Source of the DNA: Deltaproteobacteria bacterium
GTDB lineage: Bacteria > Desulfobacterota > Binatia > UTPRO1
DNA: 36,850 nucleotides
NCBI GenBank assembly: GCA_020848745.1
Contig: JADLHM010000072.1
Coordinates: 1-36,850 of the forward strand
Direction: 5' to 3'
The position numbers were made by a program, and so were the translations under genes. Below are positions 15,247 to 24,380 of this stretch, piece by piece. The stretch's first letter is position 1, and every line of letters starts with the position of its first letter. The notes under the pieces are model-generated. The model was not told where the DNA came from. It saw only the letters and a program-made list of their open reading frames with translations, and did not search any database.

Positions 15247-16893
15247 TTACGACCCGCCGAGCGCCGCAGCCACGATACGCTGCGCCTCGGCGACGATCGC
15301 TTCCAGGTGGCACGCGTCGCGAAAGCTCTCGGCGTAGATCTTGTAGATGTCCTCGGTGCCCGAGGGGCGGGCGGCGAACCAGCCGTGCTCGGCGACCACC
15401 TTGAGGCCGCCGATCGCGGCATCGTTGCCGGGCGCCTTCGTGAGCTTGGCGACGATGGGCTCCCCGGCGAGGGTGGCGGCGGTGACGGCGGCGGGCTCGA
15501 GCTTCCCGAGGCGCGCCTTCTCGGCGGGCGTCGCGGGGGCATCGATGCGGGTCGAGCGCGGCGTGCCGAGCTCGCGCGTGAGCTCGGCGAAGTGCTCGCC
15601 CGGATCGCGGCCGGTGCGGGCCGTGATCTCGGCGGCGAGGAGGCTCGGGACGATGCCGTCCTTGTCGGTCGTCCAGACGCTCCCGTCCATGCGGAGGAAC
15701 GACGCGCCGGCGCTCTCCTCGCCCCCGAAGCCGATCGTGCCGCCGACGAGGCCGTCGACGAACCACTTGAAGCCGACCGGGACCTCGACGAGCGTCCGGC
15801 CGAGCCGGGCGGCGACGCGATCGATCAGGCTGCTGCTGACGACGGTCTTCCCGATCGCGGCGGCCGCGGGCCACGCGGCGCGGTTGGCGAAGAGATACGC
15901 GATCGCGACGGCCAGGTACTGGTTCGGCTCCAACAGGCCGCGGCTCCTGGTGACGATGCCGTGGCGGTCGGCGTCGGCATCGCAGGCGCACGCCACGTCG
16001 AAGCGATCCTTCAGACCGACCATGCGCGCCATGACGTGCGGCGACGACGGGTCCATGCGGATCTGGCCGTCCCAATCGACCGACATGAAGCGGAAGGTCG
16101 CGTCGATCACGTCGTTCACGACCTCGAGGTTCAAGCCATGGCGCTCGCCGATCGCCTGCCAGAACGCGAGGCTCGCGCCCCCGAGCGGATCGACGCCGAC
16201 GTGCACGCGCGCGTCGCGGATCGCCCCGAGATCGACGACCGAGGGGAGGTCGCCGACGTACGCGCTCAGGTAGTCGTGGCGATGGGTGGTCGAGGCGGCG
16301 CGGGCGCGCGCGAAGTGGGTCCGCAGCACGCCCTGGAGATCGTCGGCGATGAAGGCGTTCGCCTGGCGCTCGATCCATCCGGTCGCCGCACTGTCCGCCG
16401 GGCCGCCGTGCGGCGGGTTGTACTTGAAGCCGCCCGAGCGCGGCGGGTTGTGCGACGGGGTCACCACGATGCCGTCAGCGAGGCCCGTCTTCCGCCCGCG
16501 ATTGTAGGTGAGGATCGCGTGCGAGACGACGGGCGTCGGCACGTAACCGCCGTGCGCATCGACCATCGTCTCGACGCGGTTCGCCGCCAGCACCTCGAGC
16601 GCGCTCGCGAAGGCCGGCTCCGAGAGCGCGTGGCTGTCGATTCCGATGAAGAGCGGGCCGTCGGTGCCCTGCTCCTTGCGGTACCGGCAGATGGCCTGGG
16701 TGATGGCGACGATGTGGGCCTCGTTGAAGGACGCGTCGAGCGAGGAGCCGCGATGCCCCGAGGTGCCGAACGCGACCCGCTGGGTCGCGACCGAAGGATC
16801 GGGCCGCTCGGTGTAGTAGGCGGTCACGAGCTTCGGGAGGTCGACGAGGATCGAGGCGGGAGCCGGCTTGCCGGCGAGCGGGCTGATGGGCAT
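15247..16893 (-). CDS. pgm: Phosphoglucomutase (alpha-D-glucose specific)
   Basis: 548 residues, close to the roughly 546 of the E. coli enzyme. I start at 16893 (AGGAAGG upstream; the frame is open to 16929). FGTSGHRG at 42-49 and TPSHNPP with phosphoserine Ser147 identify the long bacterial Pgm family. DADADR at 305-310 binds magnesium, GGEESAGAS near 390 contacts the sugar, and RPSGTED near the C-terminus binds phosphate. It interconverts glucose-1-phosphate and glucose-6-phosphate in the cytoplasm, feeding glycogen, trehalose and nucleotide-sugar synthesis. A 226-bp divergent spacer separates it from the small exported protein gene. Confidence 0.95.
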   Translation of the reverse strand: MPISPLAGKPAPASILVDLPKLVTAYYTERPDPSVATQRVAFGTSGHRGSSLDASFNEAHIVAITQAICRYRKEQGTDGPLFIGIDSHALSEPAFASALEVLAANRVETMVDAHGGYVPTPVVSHAILTYNRGRKTGLADGIVVTPSHNPPRSGGFKYNPPHGGPADSAATGWIERQANAFIADDLQGVLRTHFARARAASTTHRHDYLSAYVGDLPSVVDLGAIRDARVHVGVDPLGGASLAFWQAIGERHGLNLEVVNDVIDATFRFMSVDWDGQIRMDPSSPHVMARMVGLKDRFDVACACDADADRHGIVTRSRGLLEPNQYLAVAIAYLFANRAAWPAAAAIGKTVVSSSLIDRVAARLGRTLVEVPVGFKWFVDGLVGGTIGFGGEESAGASFLRMDGSVWTTDKDGIVPSLLAAEITARTGRDPGEHFAELTRELGTPRSTRIDAPATPAEKARLGKLEPAAVTAATLAGEPIVAKLTKAPGNDAAIGGLKVVAEHGWFAARPSGTEDIYKIYAESFRDACHLEAIVAEAQRIVAAALGGS

Positions 16894-17119
16894 GCGGACC
16901 TTCCTAGCGTATCGCCCTACCGTCGGCACGCTGATACCGCGCGACGCGGCCGAGCGATGTCGGCCGGCCGCGCGGCGTCATGGGCGCTTTCGCGAGGATG
17001 ACGTGGGCTTTCCCACCCGTGCGAAGCGCGGGAGGCGGCGCGGCGGGAAACACGCGCGAATCCGGTCGACCGGCGCAGGCACGCGGGATGCTGGCTCCGG
17101 GGGCACGGAGGTATCCACA

Positions 17120-17494
17120 ATGATTCGTCTCGTACTGCTCACGGTCGGATTGGCGGCGCTGACGCTGGCCGTCCCCGCCTACGCGACCGAAGTCGCGACC
17201 GCTCCGATGCTCGGCACCGAGCTTTCCTCGGGCCGGGTGCGCTGCCTCGCGGTCAACATGGACACGAAGCCGAAGCTGCTCACGCGCATGGAGATGGTGA
17301 ACGCGGGCGGGACCGTGATAACGAGCGTCGCGGCCCCCGTGCTCGTCCCGCCGGGACAGATGCACCTGAGCGCGTTCGCGGATCTCAGCTCCGCGAGCCC
17401 GGCGTACTGCCGCTTCGCCTTCCAGGGGAAGTTCCGCGCGTCCTTGATGTACTGGAACGGCACGGCGCTGGAGATCGTGCCCGCGACGAAGTGA
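17120..17494 (+). CDS. Small exported protein, unknown
   Basis: 124 residues. GGAGG lies eight bases before the ATG, and residues 1-22 form a clear signal peptide (ending AYA-T). The mature chain is mostly beta with two cysteines, at about residues 42 and 95, that could pair. It contains a VPPGQMHLSAF segment and ends in a hydrophobic strand before PATK. I do not recognise a family. It lies 164 bp before the peroxidase gene in the same direction, and that spacer shows no strong terminator. It probably works in the periplasm. Confidence 0.75.
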   Translation: MIRLVLLTVGLAALTLAVPAYATEVATAPMLGTELSSGRVRCLAVNMDTKPKLLTRMEMVNAGGTVITSVAAPVLVPPGQMHLSAFADLSSASPAYCRFAFQGKFRASLMYWNGTALEIVPATK

Positions 17495-17658
17495 GCGTCG
17501 GCATCGCGCGCGAGCGCGGTGGTGAACCAGACGACGCTCGCCCGCCGAGCCCGGCGCCCCGGATCGGCGTGCGGGATCGCTCGACAGCTCGCCGGGAATG
17601 CCGTACTGGCGATCGCACCCCGGAAGCACGCCCGAAAGATCAAGAGGAGGTTTCGGTG

Positions 17659-18720
17659 ATGGGTCTTCGTTCGATCGTCTCGACATTGGGACTCTTCGCG
17701 CTGCTCACCGTGTCCACGCTCGCCGCGTGGGCGACGCCGCCGTGGGAGGCAGTAAATCCGATCAAGCCGCTGCCGAAGCCGCCGCTCGGCATCTACTCGA
17801 AGTTCGAGGATCTCCCGGCGCCGCCGACGCCCGAACGCGTCCGGCTCGGCCGCTGGCTCTTCTTCGACAAGCGCCTCTCGGCGGACAACACCATCGCGTG
17901 CGCCACCTGCCACCAGCCCGAGCACGCCTTCTCCGAGCGCACGCCGCACTCGACCGGCATCCGCGGCCAGCAAGGCGCGCGCAAAGCGCCGGGTTTCGTG
18001 AACCTCGCCTGGACGATCTTCCCGAACTTCTTCTGGGACGGCCGCGCGGCGTCCTTGGAAGAGCAGGCGCTCGGACCGGTCGCCAACCCGATCGAGATGG
18101 GGAGCACCCACGAGGCGATGGTCAAGACCTGCGAGATGAAGGGCTACAAGCCCTACTTCAAGGAAGCGTTCGGTTCGGAGGAAATCACCAAGGAGCGTGT
18201 CGTCCAGGCGATCGCCGACTACGAGCGCACCCGCATGAGCGGCAACAGCCCGGTCGACAAGTGGCAGGTCGGCAAGGACGAGAAGGCGGTCTCGGCCGAG
18301 GTGAAACAGGGCTGGGAGCTCTTCTTCGGCAAGGCCGAGTGCAACCAGTGCCACCTCGGCGAGAACTTCACCGACAGCCGCTTCCACAACCTCGGCGTCG
18401 GCTGGGACGCCCAGAAGAAGGAGATGAAGGACCTCGGACGCTATGCGATCAGCAAGAAGGACGAGGATCGCGGCGCGTTCAAGACGCCCGGGCTGCGCGA
18501 GGTCGCGAAGCATCCGCCATACATGCACGACGGCTCGATCGCGACGCTCGAGGCGGTCGTCGAGCACTACAACAAGGGCGGCAACGCGAACCCCTGGCTC
18601 TCGACCCGCATCCGCAAGCTCGATCTGGACAAGGCCGAGGTGCAGGCGCTCGTGAAGTTCATGGAGGCCCTCTCGGGGGAGGGCTACGCCGACACCGCGC
18701 CGACCGCCTTTCCGCAGTAG
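17659..18720 (+). CDS. Di-heme cytochrome c peroxidase (CcpA/MauG family)
   Basis: 353 residues with signal peptide 1-26 and a good ribosome binding site (GAGGAGG). Two c-type heme sites are visible: CATCH at 81-85 and CNQCH at 228-232. GRWLFFDKRLS (64-74) before the first heme, the NFFWDGR block and HPPYMHDGS near 285-292 are standard family landmarks. Periplasmic enzymes of this family reduce hydrogen peroxide with electrons from cytochrome c or cupredoxin; MauG-like members instead oxidise protein residues. The length and WDGR motif favour a peroxidase. The electron donor is not encoded nearby. GC-rich palindromes (GGGCCCGG repeats) follow the stop. Confidence 0.92.
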   Translation: MGLRSIVSTLGLFALLTVSTLAAWATPPWEAVNPIKPLPKPPLGIYSKFEDLPAPPTPERVRLGRWLFFDKRLSADNTIACATCHQPEHAFSERTPHSTGIRGQQGARKAPGFVNLAWTIFPNFFWDGRAASLEEQALGPVANPIEMGSTHEAMVKTCEMKGYKPYFKEAFGSEEITKERVVQAIADYERTRMSGNSPVDKWQVGKDEKAVSAEVKQGWELFFGKAECNQCHLGENFTDSRFHNLGVGWDAQKKEMKDLGRYAISKKDEDRGAFKTPGLREVAKHPPYMHDGSIATLEAVVEHYNKGGNANPWLSTRIRKLDLDKAEVQALVKFMEALSGEGYADTAPTAFPQ

Positions 18721-18897
18721 ACGACGGCCGGGCCCGGCGCGCTGACGACGGGCCCGGCGCCGCGATGTGTCACCGTCGACACGCGCGGGGTCACATCTGG
18801 CGCGCGATGATGCCGTAGATTGCCAAGCGCGCGCGCCGAGACGCGATACGGCAAGCGCTGTGAACTGGTCCATGGCTTGCTCGGTACCGCGCTGGCC

Positions 18898-20433
18898 ATG
18901 CGCGCCTTCGCCGCCCTTCGCCGCTCCATCCTCCACCGCCTCGCGCCCCTCGACCTCCGGCGCGGCGAGGGCCGCACGGCGTCGCTCATGTTCGCCGCCG
19001 TGTTCTCCATCATGTGCGCCTACTACATGGTGAAGCCGCTGCGCGAAGGTTGGATCGCGGTGTCGGCGGTCGGCGGCCTCTCACGCGTCGAGATGAAGGC
19101 CTACTCGAGCCTCGCACAGAGCCTGCTCCTCCTCGGGATCGTCGGCGCGTACGCCCGGCTCGCGGCCCGCTGCACGGCGCGCACGCTGCTGCGCCGCTCG
19201 GCGTTCGCGTGCGCCGTGGCACTCGTCATGTTCTGGATCGCGCAGCCCGGCTTCCTCCTCACGACGGTTCCCGGTCTCGGCGTCGTCTTCTACCTCTGGG
19301 TCGGCATGTTCGGCGTGTTCGTGGTGGCGCAGTTCTGGACCTTCGCGACCGACCTCTACGGCGACGACCGCGGTCGCCGCCTACTGCCGCTGATCGCGAT
19401 CGGCGGGACCTCGGGCGCAGCCGCGGGCTCGTGGCTCTACGGCGCGCTCGCCGGACTCGGCCCGACCGGGGCGCACGCGATCCTGCTCTGCGCGCTCGTG
19501 CCCCTCCTCGCCGCGACCGCGCTCGCGCACGCGGCCGCGGGCTCGCTCGCCGACCTCGGCCGCGCGCCGCGCCGCGAGGGCGCCGCGAGCCTCCGCCGGG
19601 TCGTGAGCGACCGCTTCGTGCTCGCGGCCGGCATGCTCGCCCTCCTCCTCAGCTGGGCGACGACGAACGGCGAGAACCTGCTCTTCCAGGTCGTGCAGGA
19701 CGGCGTCGCCCACGCGACCACGGCCTCCGGCGTCGACGGCGCCGCCGCGCTCGAGCACGCGCGCGCCGCGACGACCGCCTTCTACGGCGACTTCTACCTC
19801 TGGACGAACGTCGCGGCCCTCGTCGTACAGCTCCTCGTGACGTCGCGCCTGCTCGCCCGCGGCGGTCTGGCGGCGATCATCTTCGTGCTGCCGCTCCTCG
19901 CCCTCCTGGCCTCGGCGGTCGCCGCGCTCGCGCCGGTGCTCGCGATCCTCAAGTGGGTGAAGATCGCCGAACAGGCCACCGACTACTCGCTGAACCATAC
20001 GGCGCGCCAAGTCCTCTGGCTCCCCGCGAGCGCCGAGACGAAGGTCGAGAGCAAGCCGACCGTCGACTCGTTGTTCGTACGCCTCGGCGACGGGCTCGCG
20101 GCCCTCACGGTGCTCGCGAGCGGCCACCTCGGCGGCCACACAACCGAGGCCCTGATCGTGGTGAACGTCGTGCTCGCGGCGCTCTGGCTGGTGGCCGCCG
20201 GCGTCGTCGTCCGCGAGCACGGCCGGCTCGTCGCGCTGCGCGCCGCGGAAGCCGCGGCCGCCGTGACGCCAGCGCTCCGGCGCGCCGCCCGCCGTCTCGT
20301 CCGTCGCGCGGCGCGCGCCCTCCGCACGATCCTGGCCGCGCCGACCGCGCTCTGGGACGGCGTCGCCGCGAAGCGGCTCGAGCTCTTGCCGATCGGCCGC
20401 GGCCACCCGCCGCCCGTCGCCCTCGCCGCGTAG
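18898..20433 (+). CDS. ATP/ADP translocase-like membrane protein (Npt/NTT type)
   Basis: 511 residues from the ATG at 18898; the frame is open from 18820 but that extension is not hydrophobic. Eleven to twelve membrane segments are visible. YYMVKPLREGW early on, and the block EQATDYSLNHTARQVLWLP followed by a Lys-rich TKVESKPTVDSLFVRLGDG loop, match the NTT branch known from plastids and intracellular bacteria and also present in free-living bacteria. Parasite members exchange ATP for ADP; the substrate in free-living bacteria is generally not known. The last 70 residues are basic and cytoplasmic-like. Monocistronic by appearance. The family call is good; nucleotide transport is not proven here. 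Confidence 0.8.
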   Translation: MRAFAALRRSILHRLAPLDLRRGEGRTASLMFAAVFSIMCAYYMVKPLREGWIAVSAVGGLSRVEMKAYSSLAQSLLLLGIVGAYARLAARCTARTLLRRSAFACAVALVMFWIAQPGFLLTTVPGLGVVFYLWVGMFGVFVVAQFWTFATDLYGDDRGRRLLPLIAIGGTSGAAAGSWLYGALAGLGPTGAHAILLCALVPLLAATALAHAAAGSLADLGRAPRREGAASLRRVVSDRFVLAAGMLALLLSWATTNGENLLFQVVQDGVAHATTASGVDGAAALEHARAATTAFYGDFYLWTNVAALVVQLLVTSRLLARGGLAAIIFVLPLLALLASAVAALAPVLAILKWVKIAEQATDYSLNHTARQVLWLPASAETKVESKPTVDSLFVRLGDGLAALTVLASGHLGGHTTEALIVVNVVLAALWLVAAGVVVREHGRLVALRAAEAAAAVTPALRRAARRLVRRAARALRTILAAPTALWDGVAAKRLELLPIGRGHPPPVALAA

Positions 20434-20500
20434 CGCCGTCGATCACGCCGGACCGCGCCCCGCTCTTGCGACCCCGCCGGCGGGTTGATACCCCGCGCGC

Positions 20501-21307
20501 ATGGACGATCGACGTTCCCTGCGTGCGTTCCTGTCGGTGGTGCTCGTGATCGCCGCCGTCTCGGCGACGGCGATGAGCTGCGGCGGCGGAGGCGGCAGCG
20601 GCGGCGACTCGAACGGCGCCCTCTGCGAGCAGTGCGGCGACTCCGACGGTCCCTGTCAGGAGACCGCCGTGACGACGGGCGACGATCGTCCGGCCGGCTG
20701 CACGACGGACCCGTGCACGGTCCAGCTCCGGTGCGTGCGCAAGGTCGACAGCGGCCAGCGCCGCTGCTTCCCGCAGAACCCGAGCACCGGGGAGCTCGAT
20801 TTCCGCTACGAGTGCGACGGGTCGCGGCCGATCGAGAGCTTCGCGCCGACGCTCACGCCGACGCCGACCAAGACGCCGACGCCCGAGGCGACCCTCACGC
20901 CGTCGGCGACGGCCCCGACGCCGACCGGCGCGACCCCGACCACGACCGGCGTGACGCCGACCGCCACACCGACGCCCACCGTCCCCGAGGACGCGGACGT
21001 GACCATCACGATCACCGAGCCGAACGGCAACGACGTGCCCGCCGTCTTCTCGGTCACCGTCACCTACCCGGCGAGTAAGGGGAGTTTCATCGGGGAGGAC
21101 GGCGTCGACTGCGACCCGAGCGACTTCACCATCCAGGACGGCGCACGCGGCACGCTCCTGCTGTCGTTCACGGGCGATGCCGTGCTGACCGGCGACTCCG
21201 TCGACGTCGACTGCACCTTCCATCACGCCGACGGCGCCCCGCCGCTCACCGCGGGCGATCTCACGGGGGAGGCGGGCGACCTGCTCGTCACCTTCGACGT
21301 CTCCTGA
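20501..21307 (+). CDS. Lipoprotein with Cys-rich head, Thr-Pro linker and beta domain
   Basis: 268 residues. The signal ends at a lipobox-like TAMSC, giving Cys27 as the lipid anchor, followed by a Gly-rich spacer. Residues about 40-105 hold nine cysteines, probably a disulfide-rich module. Residues about 113-163 are a Thr-Pro/Ala linker. The C-terminal 105 residues look like an all-beta sandwich with an ITITEPNGNDVPA opening and two cysteines, possibly cohesin- or Ig-like, but this is not certain. It is likely anchored at the cell surface. The convergent glycosyltransferase gene ends 27 bases beyond its stop. No catalytic motif is seen. Confidence 0.78.
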   Translation: MDDRRSLRAFLSVVLVIAAVSATAMSCGGGGGSGGDSNGALCEQCGDSDGPCQETAVTTGDDRPAGCTTDPCTVQLRCVRKVDSGQRRCFPQNPSTGELDFRYECDGSRPIESFAPTLTPTPTKTPTPEATLTPSATAPTPTGATPTTTGVTPTATPTPTVPEDADVTITITEPNGNDVPAVFSVTVTYPASKGSFIGEDGVDCDPSDFTIQDGARGTLLLSFTGDAVLTGDSVDVDCTFHHADGAPPLTAGDLTGEAGDLLVTFDVS

Positions 21308-21334
21308 CGGACGCCAGGCGCGCCGCGCGGACGC

Positions 21335-22909
21335 CTACTGCGCCCGGCGGGTCAACACCCGGAACGGATCCGCGTCGAGGGCGTCCGCGTAGCGTCGCCG
21401 CAGGTAGTCGTCGAGCAGTGCCGCGCCCATGGTGCTGCTGCGGTTCGGCTCGGGCCACCAGCATCCGGCCGCGCGCAGCACCACGACCGGCGGCCGGCTC
21501 CTCTCCAGCTCCGCGATCATGGCGCGCTGCACCTCGGCGCGCGTGACGATGTCGGGGTCGAATTGCATGATGCGCGTCGCGCCGGGTCGGTCGGCGAGAA
21601 AGTACAGGTCGACGTCGTCGAGGATCACGCGGCGATGGTCGCCACAGCCGACGAACAGCGGATCCCCGGGCCGGGAGTGCGCGGTCACGAAGTCCACCAC
21701 GCGGCGGCGTGCGGCGGCGTCGTGGGACGGCACCGGCGCCGCGTGCGCCACCGACCGCGCCGCGTCGAAGGACGGCAGGCGCGCCCGCGGATCGCGCGCC
21801 CACCCCGCCGCACCGAGGAGCGCGCACGCCGCCAGCGCCCAGGCGGCCGGGCGGAAGCGTCGCGCGAAGCGTTCGAGGAGCGCGGCCGCGAGCACGAGGG
21901 CGGGCGTCACCGTGTAGGCCGCGTGGATCGCGTCGCTCCGATTGAGCAACTGCGGCAGCACCGCGCCCGCTGAGACCCCCAGCACGAGAAGCGCCCGCCG
22001 TTCCAGGTGCCACCGCCGGGCGAATGCGACGCCCACGCCGGCGCAGAGCGGCGCCCCGAGCGTGAGCAGGCAGGAAACCGGAAACCGCCCGGGGAGACTC
22101 ACGAAGGCGAACGCGCCGTGCACCGGCGAGAGCTGGAGTGAGCGGGGCAGCGGCAGCGCGCGGGCCGGCACCACGTACCGTACCTGGTCGAGAAAGAGAT
22201 CGTGGAAGGGTTGCGCCAGGCCGGCACGCAGGAGCGCCGGCAGCCAGACCGCGATGAGGGGCGCGAGCGCGCCGACCGCGAAGCGCGCGAGCGCCCCGCG
22301 CAGCGCACCGTCGCGCGCGAAGCCGCCGCGCCCGCCGGCGAGCGCGACCGCCGGCAGCGCCAGGAGGGACGCGTAGACGAAGAGATCGTGGCGAAAGCAG
22401 CCGACCGCGCCGAACAGCGCGCCGGCCGCGAGCCAGCGACCGCGGAGCCCGGCCGCGCCCGCCGCGAGGAGCAGCGCCAACGCCACCAGGTACGCGTACG
22501 GAACGGCCTCCGTCGGGAGGAGCCCGTCGAGGACGAGTGCCGCCGCCAACGGCGAGAAGCGCCGCCCGCCGATGCGCGCGGCGAGCAATCCTCCCACGCC
22601 GGCGAGCGCGAGACGCACGGCGAGCCCGAGGACGCGCACCCCGATCACCTGCACACCGCCGACGCTCCAGATGCCCGCGACGAGGAGGAAGATGCCCGGT
22701 GGGTAGTTGGCGTAGAAGTCGCGGTACGGAGCCTGCCCGCGCCGGATCAGATGCGCCCCGGTGAGCACGATCCCCTCGTCGTAGGACACGATGGCGGCGC
22801 CCAGCGCGTGCGTCGTCACGAGCACCAGCACCAGCGCCAGCGCCGAGCCCGCCGCGTCGACCGCCCGCAGGGACGAAGGCCGCTCCGCGCTCCGCGTCGG
22901 CGTGGTCAC
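21335..22909 (-). CDS. GT-C fold glycosyltransferase-like membrane protein (GT39/PMT type)
   Basis: 524 residues with about ten to twelve hydrophobic segments and a soluble C-terminal domain of about 130 residues. The first external loop contains SYDEG (Asp44-Glu45) and then RRGQAPYRDFYANYPPG, the arrangement of the lipid-linked-sugar glycosyltransferases related to ArnT and protein O-mannosyltransferase, in which the acidic pair is catalytic. It would transfer a sugar from a polyprenyl-phosphate donor to a lipid, glycan or protein on the periplasmic side. The acceptor is unknown. The surface lipoprotein gene next to it carries a Thr-rich linker, a conceivable O-glycosylation target, but this is only a guess from proximity. 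Confidence 0.8.
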   Translation of the reverse strand: MTTPTRSAERPSSLRAVDAAGSALALVLVLVTTHALGAAIVSYDEGIVLTGAHLIRRGQAPYRDFYANYPPGIFLLVAGIWSVGGVQVIGVRVLGLAVRLALAGVGGLLAARIGGRRFSPLAAALVLDGLLPTEAVPYAYLVALALLLAAGAAGLRGRWLAAGALFGAVGCFRHDLFVYASLLALPAVALAGGRGGFARDGALRGALARFAVGALAPLIAVWLPALLRAGLAQPFHDLFLDQVRYVVPARALPLPRSLQLSPVHGAFAFVSLPGRFPVSCLLTLGAPLCAGVGVAFARRWHLERRALLVLGVSAGAVLPQLLNRSDAIHAAYTVTPALVLAAALLERFARRFRPAAWALAACALLGAAGWARDPRARLPSFDAARSVAHAAPVPSHDAAARRRVVDFVTAHSRPGDPLFVGCGDHRRVILDDVDLYFLADRPGATRIMQFDPDIVTRAEVQRAMIAELERSRPPVVVLRAAGCWWPEPNRSSTMGAALLDDYLRRRYADALDADPFRVLTRRAQ

Positions 22910-22964
22910 CCAGGACCCGTCGCACGCTCGGGCGCGCGCAGGACGACCGCCCCCGAAGCGCCGG

Positions 22965-23744
22965 CTACTCGACGATGCTCGGCCACGCGGCGAGGATCTG
23001 CCGCAGCGTCCCGTCCGCGCGCCAGCGCCGCAGCACGTCGTTCGCTGCCTGACGGAGCGCCACGTCGTCGGGCCGGAACGCCCAGGCGAGCGCTTGTTCG
23101 CCGACGGCCCGCGGATACGCCACGAGCTTGTCGGGGTGCGCGAGGACGGCGGCCTCGATGACGGGCGCGTCGCTCACGTAGGCGTCGATGCGATAGTTCA
23201 TCAGCTCCCAAACGGCGTCGCGCGACCGGCGGTAGACGACGATGTCCTCGTCGGAGCGGCGCTGGCGCACGAGCGCCTCGCCGGTCGTCCGGGACTTGAC
23301 CCCGATCCGCGGCGAGGTCCGCAGGAGCGCCTCCGGCGTCGGCCAACGCTCGGCGTCCTCGCGCCGCACCACGCCCTGCAGCGACGTAGTGAGATAGCCG
23401 TCGCCGAACGCGACGCGCGCCGCGCGCGCGGGCGTGATCGACATGCCCGACATGATGACGTCGGTCCGGCCGGCGAGCAGCGCCTGGATCTGCTCGTCCC
23501 ACGGCACCCGCACGAGCTCGAGTGGACGGCCGAGCGCGCCGGCCAGGCGCTCCGCGAAGTCGATCTCGAGCCCCGCGAAGCCATCGCCGCGCTGGAAGAC
23601 GTAGGGCGCCATGTCCGGTGTCACGCCGACACGGAGCGGAAGAAGAGGAGGAGGCTCGGGCGCAGGGGAATGCGTCGTGGCACAGCCGAAGCAGAGCGCG
23701 GCGAGCGCGCCGGCGAGCAGACGAATGATCGTGAACGACATCAC
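22965..23744 (-). CDS. Family 3 extracellular solute-binding lipoprotein
   Basis: 259 residues. The signal ends in a lipobox LCFGC with Cys21. The mature sequence shows the SBP_bac_3 landmarks: LRVGVTPDMAPY at the start, GLEIDFAERLA, a GRTDVIMSGMSITPAR segment and a DAYVSDAPV block. This family usually binds amino acids for ABC uptake or forms the sensor half of lytic transglycosylase MltF. No permease or ATPase gene is adjacent and no lysozyme-like domain is fused, so it may be an orphan receptor or partner of a remote transporter. Two Met codons start the frame; either could be used. Confidence 0.87.
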   Translation of the reverse strand: MMSFTIIRLLAGALAALCFGCATTHSPAPEPPPLLPLRVGVTPDMAPYVFQRGDGFAGLEIDFAERLAGALGRPLELVRVPWDEQIQALLAGRTDVIMSGMSITPARAARVAFGDGYLTTSLQGVVRREDAERWPTPEALLRTSPRIGVKSRTTGEALVRQRRSDEDIVVYRRSRDAVWELMNYRIDAYVSDAPVIEAAVLAHPDKLVAYPRAVGEQALAWAFRPDDVALRQAANDVLRRWRADGTLRQILAAWPSIVE

Positions 23745-23833
23745 CGCGCGCCCTTATCGGGCGTCGGAACGCGACGCAACACCCGAGGCGGAAGAAGGAA
23801 GGATGCCGTCGCCATACGCGCTTGAAGTGAAAA

Positions 23834-23906
<73 letters not shown>

Positions 23907-23981
23907 ACGCGCTTCGGTTGGCGAGAGCGCGCGAATCTAGACGATTCGTCGCGCGCTGTCACGCGTTGGTGAAGTGGAAAG

Positions 23982-24055
23982 GGTGACTGAAGGGCTTCGA
24001 ACCCTCGACCCCCGGAGCCACAATCCGGTGCTCTACCAACTGAGCTACAGTCACC
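23982..24055 (-). tRNA. tRNA-His (GTG)
   Basis: Minus-strand cloverleaf with acceptor GTGACTG/CAGTCAC, anticodon loop TTGTGGC (GTG), and T-loop TTCGAAG. The extra G at position -1 faces C73, the identity signature of histidine tRNA. CCA is not encoded. Third in the cluster. Confidence 0.96.
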
Positions 24056-24092
24056 ACGTGTCGCTGCTCGTCTTCGATGCGTCCTATCAGAG

Positions 24093-24166
24093 CGCGCCAG
24101 AGGGGATTCGAACCCCTGACCTACGGCTTAGAAGGCCGTTGCTCTATCCAACTGAGCTACTGGCGC
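24093..24166 (-). tRNA. tRNA-Arg (TCT)
   Basis: Minus-strand cloverleaf with acceptor GCGCCAG/CTGGCGC, anticodon loop CTTCTAA (TCT), T-loop TTCGAAT, and discriminator G. It reads AGA/AGG, which are rare in such a GC-rich genome. CCA is not encoded. Second in the cluster. Confidence 0.96.
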
Positions 24167-24194
24167 AAGCCGGAAGCGGAAACGTGCCAGCCAA

Positions 24195-24268
24195 TCGGGG
24201 CGAGAGGATTTGAACCTCCGACCCCCTGCGCCCAAGGCAGGTGCGCTACCAGGCTGCGCCACGCCCCG
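24195..24268 (-). tRNA. tRNA-Pro (TGG)
   Basis: Minus-strand cloverleaf with acceptor CGGGGCG/CGCCCCG (the C1-G72 pair typical of bacterial proline tRNA), anticodon loop CTTGGGC (TGG), T-loop TTCAAAT and discriminator A. First tRNA of the cluster after the putative promoter. CCA is not encoded. Confidence 0.96.
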
Positions 24269-24339
24269 TCTAGAGCTCGCACTTCCCGCGCCGTCTCGCA
24301 TGATCGTTCGGTCGTACGGGCGCGCCCTGACCTTCGAGG

Positions 24340-24368
24340 GGAGTACCATCGCGTATCCGGGCTTTCAA
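24340..24368 (-). promoter_or_regulatory. Putative sigma-70 promoter of the tRNA cluster
   Basis: On the minus strand, TTGAAA (24368-24363) is followed after exactly 17 bases by TACTCC (24345-24340), about 70 bases before tRNA-Pro. The -35 is good and the -10 is weak (three of six). It lies between the rdgB stop and the first tRNA. Confidence 0.35.
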
Positions 24369-24380
24369 GCGCGTGGGCGC

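Noticed and set aside
14937-15542. A single longer protein running through the vapB-like start on the minus strand
   Set aside because: The frame overlaps the 3' end of pgm upstream of the ATG at 15185 and loses any similarity after about 20 residues, so the remnant reading is preferred.
23745-23833. Possible extra tRNA or small RNA before tRNA-Lys
   Set aside because: No cloverleaf or strong hairpin could be folded in this spacer.
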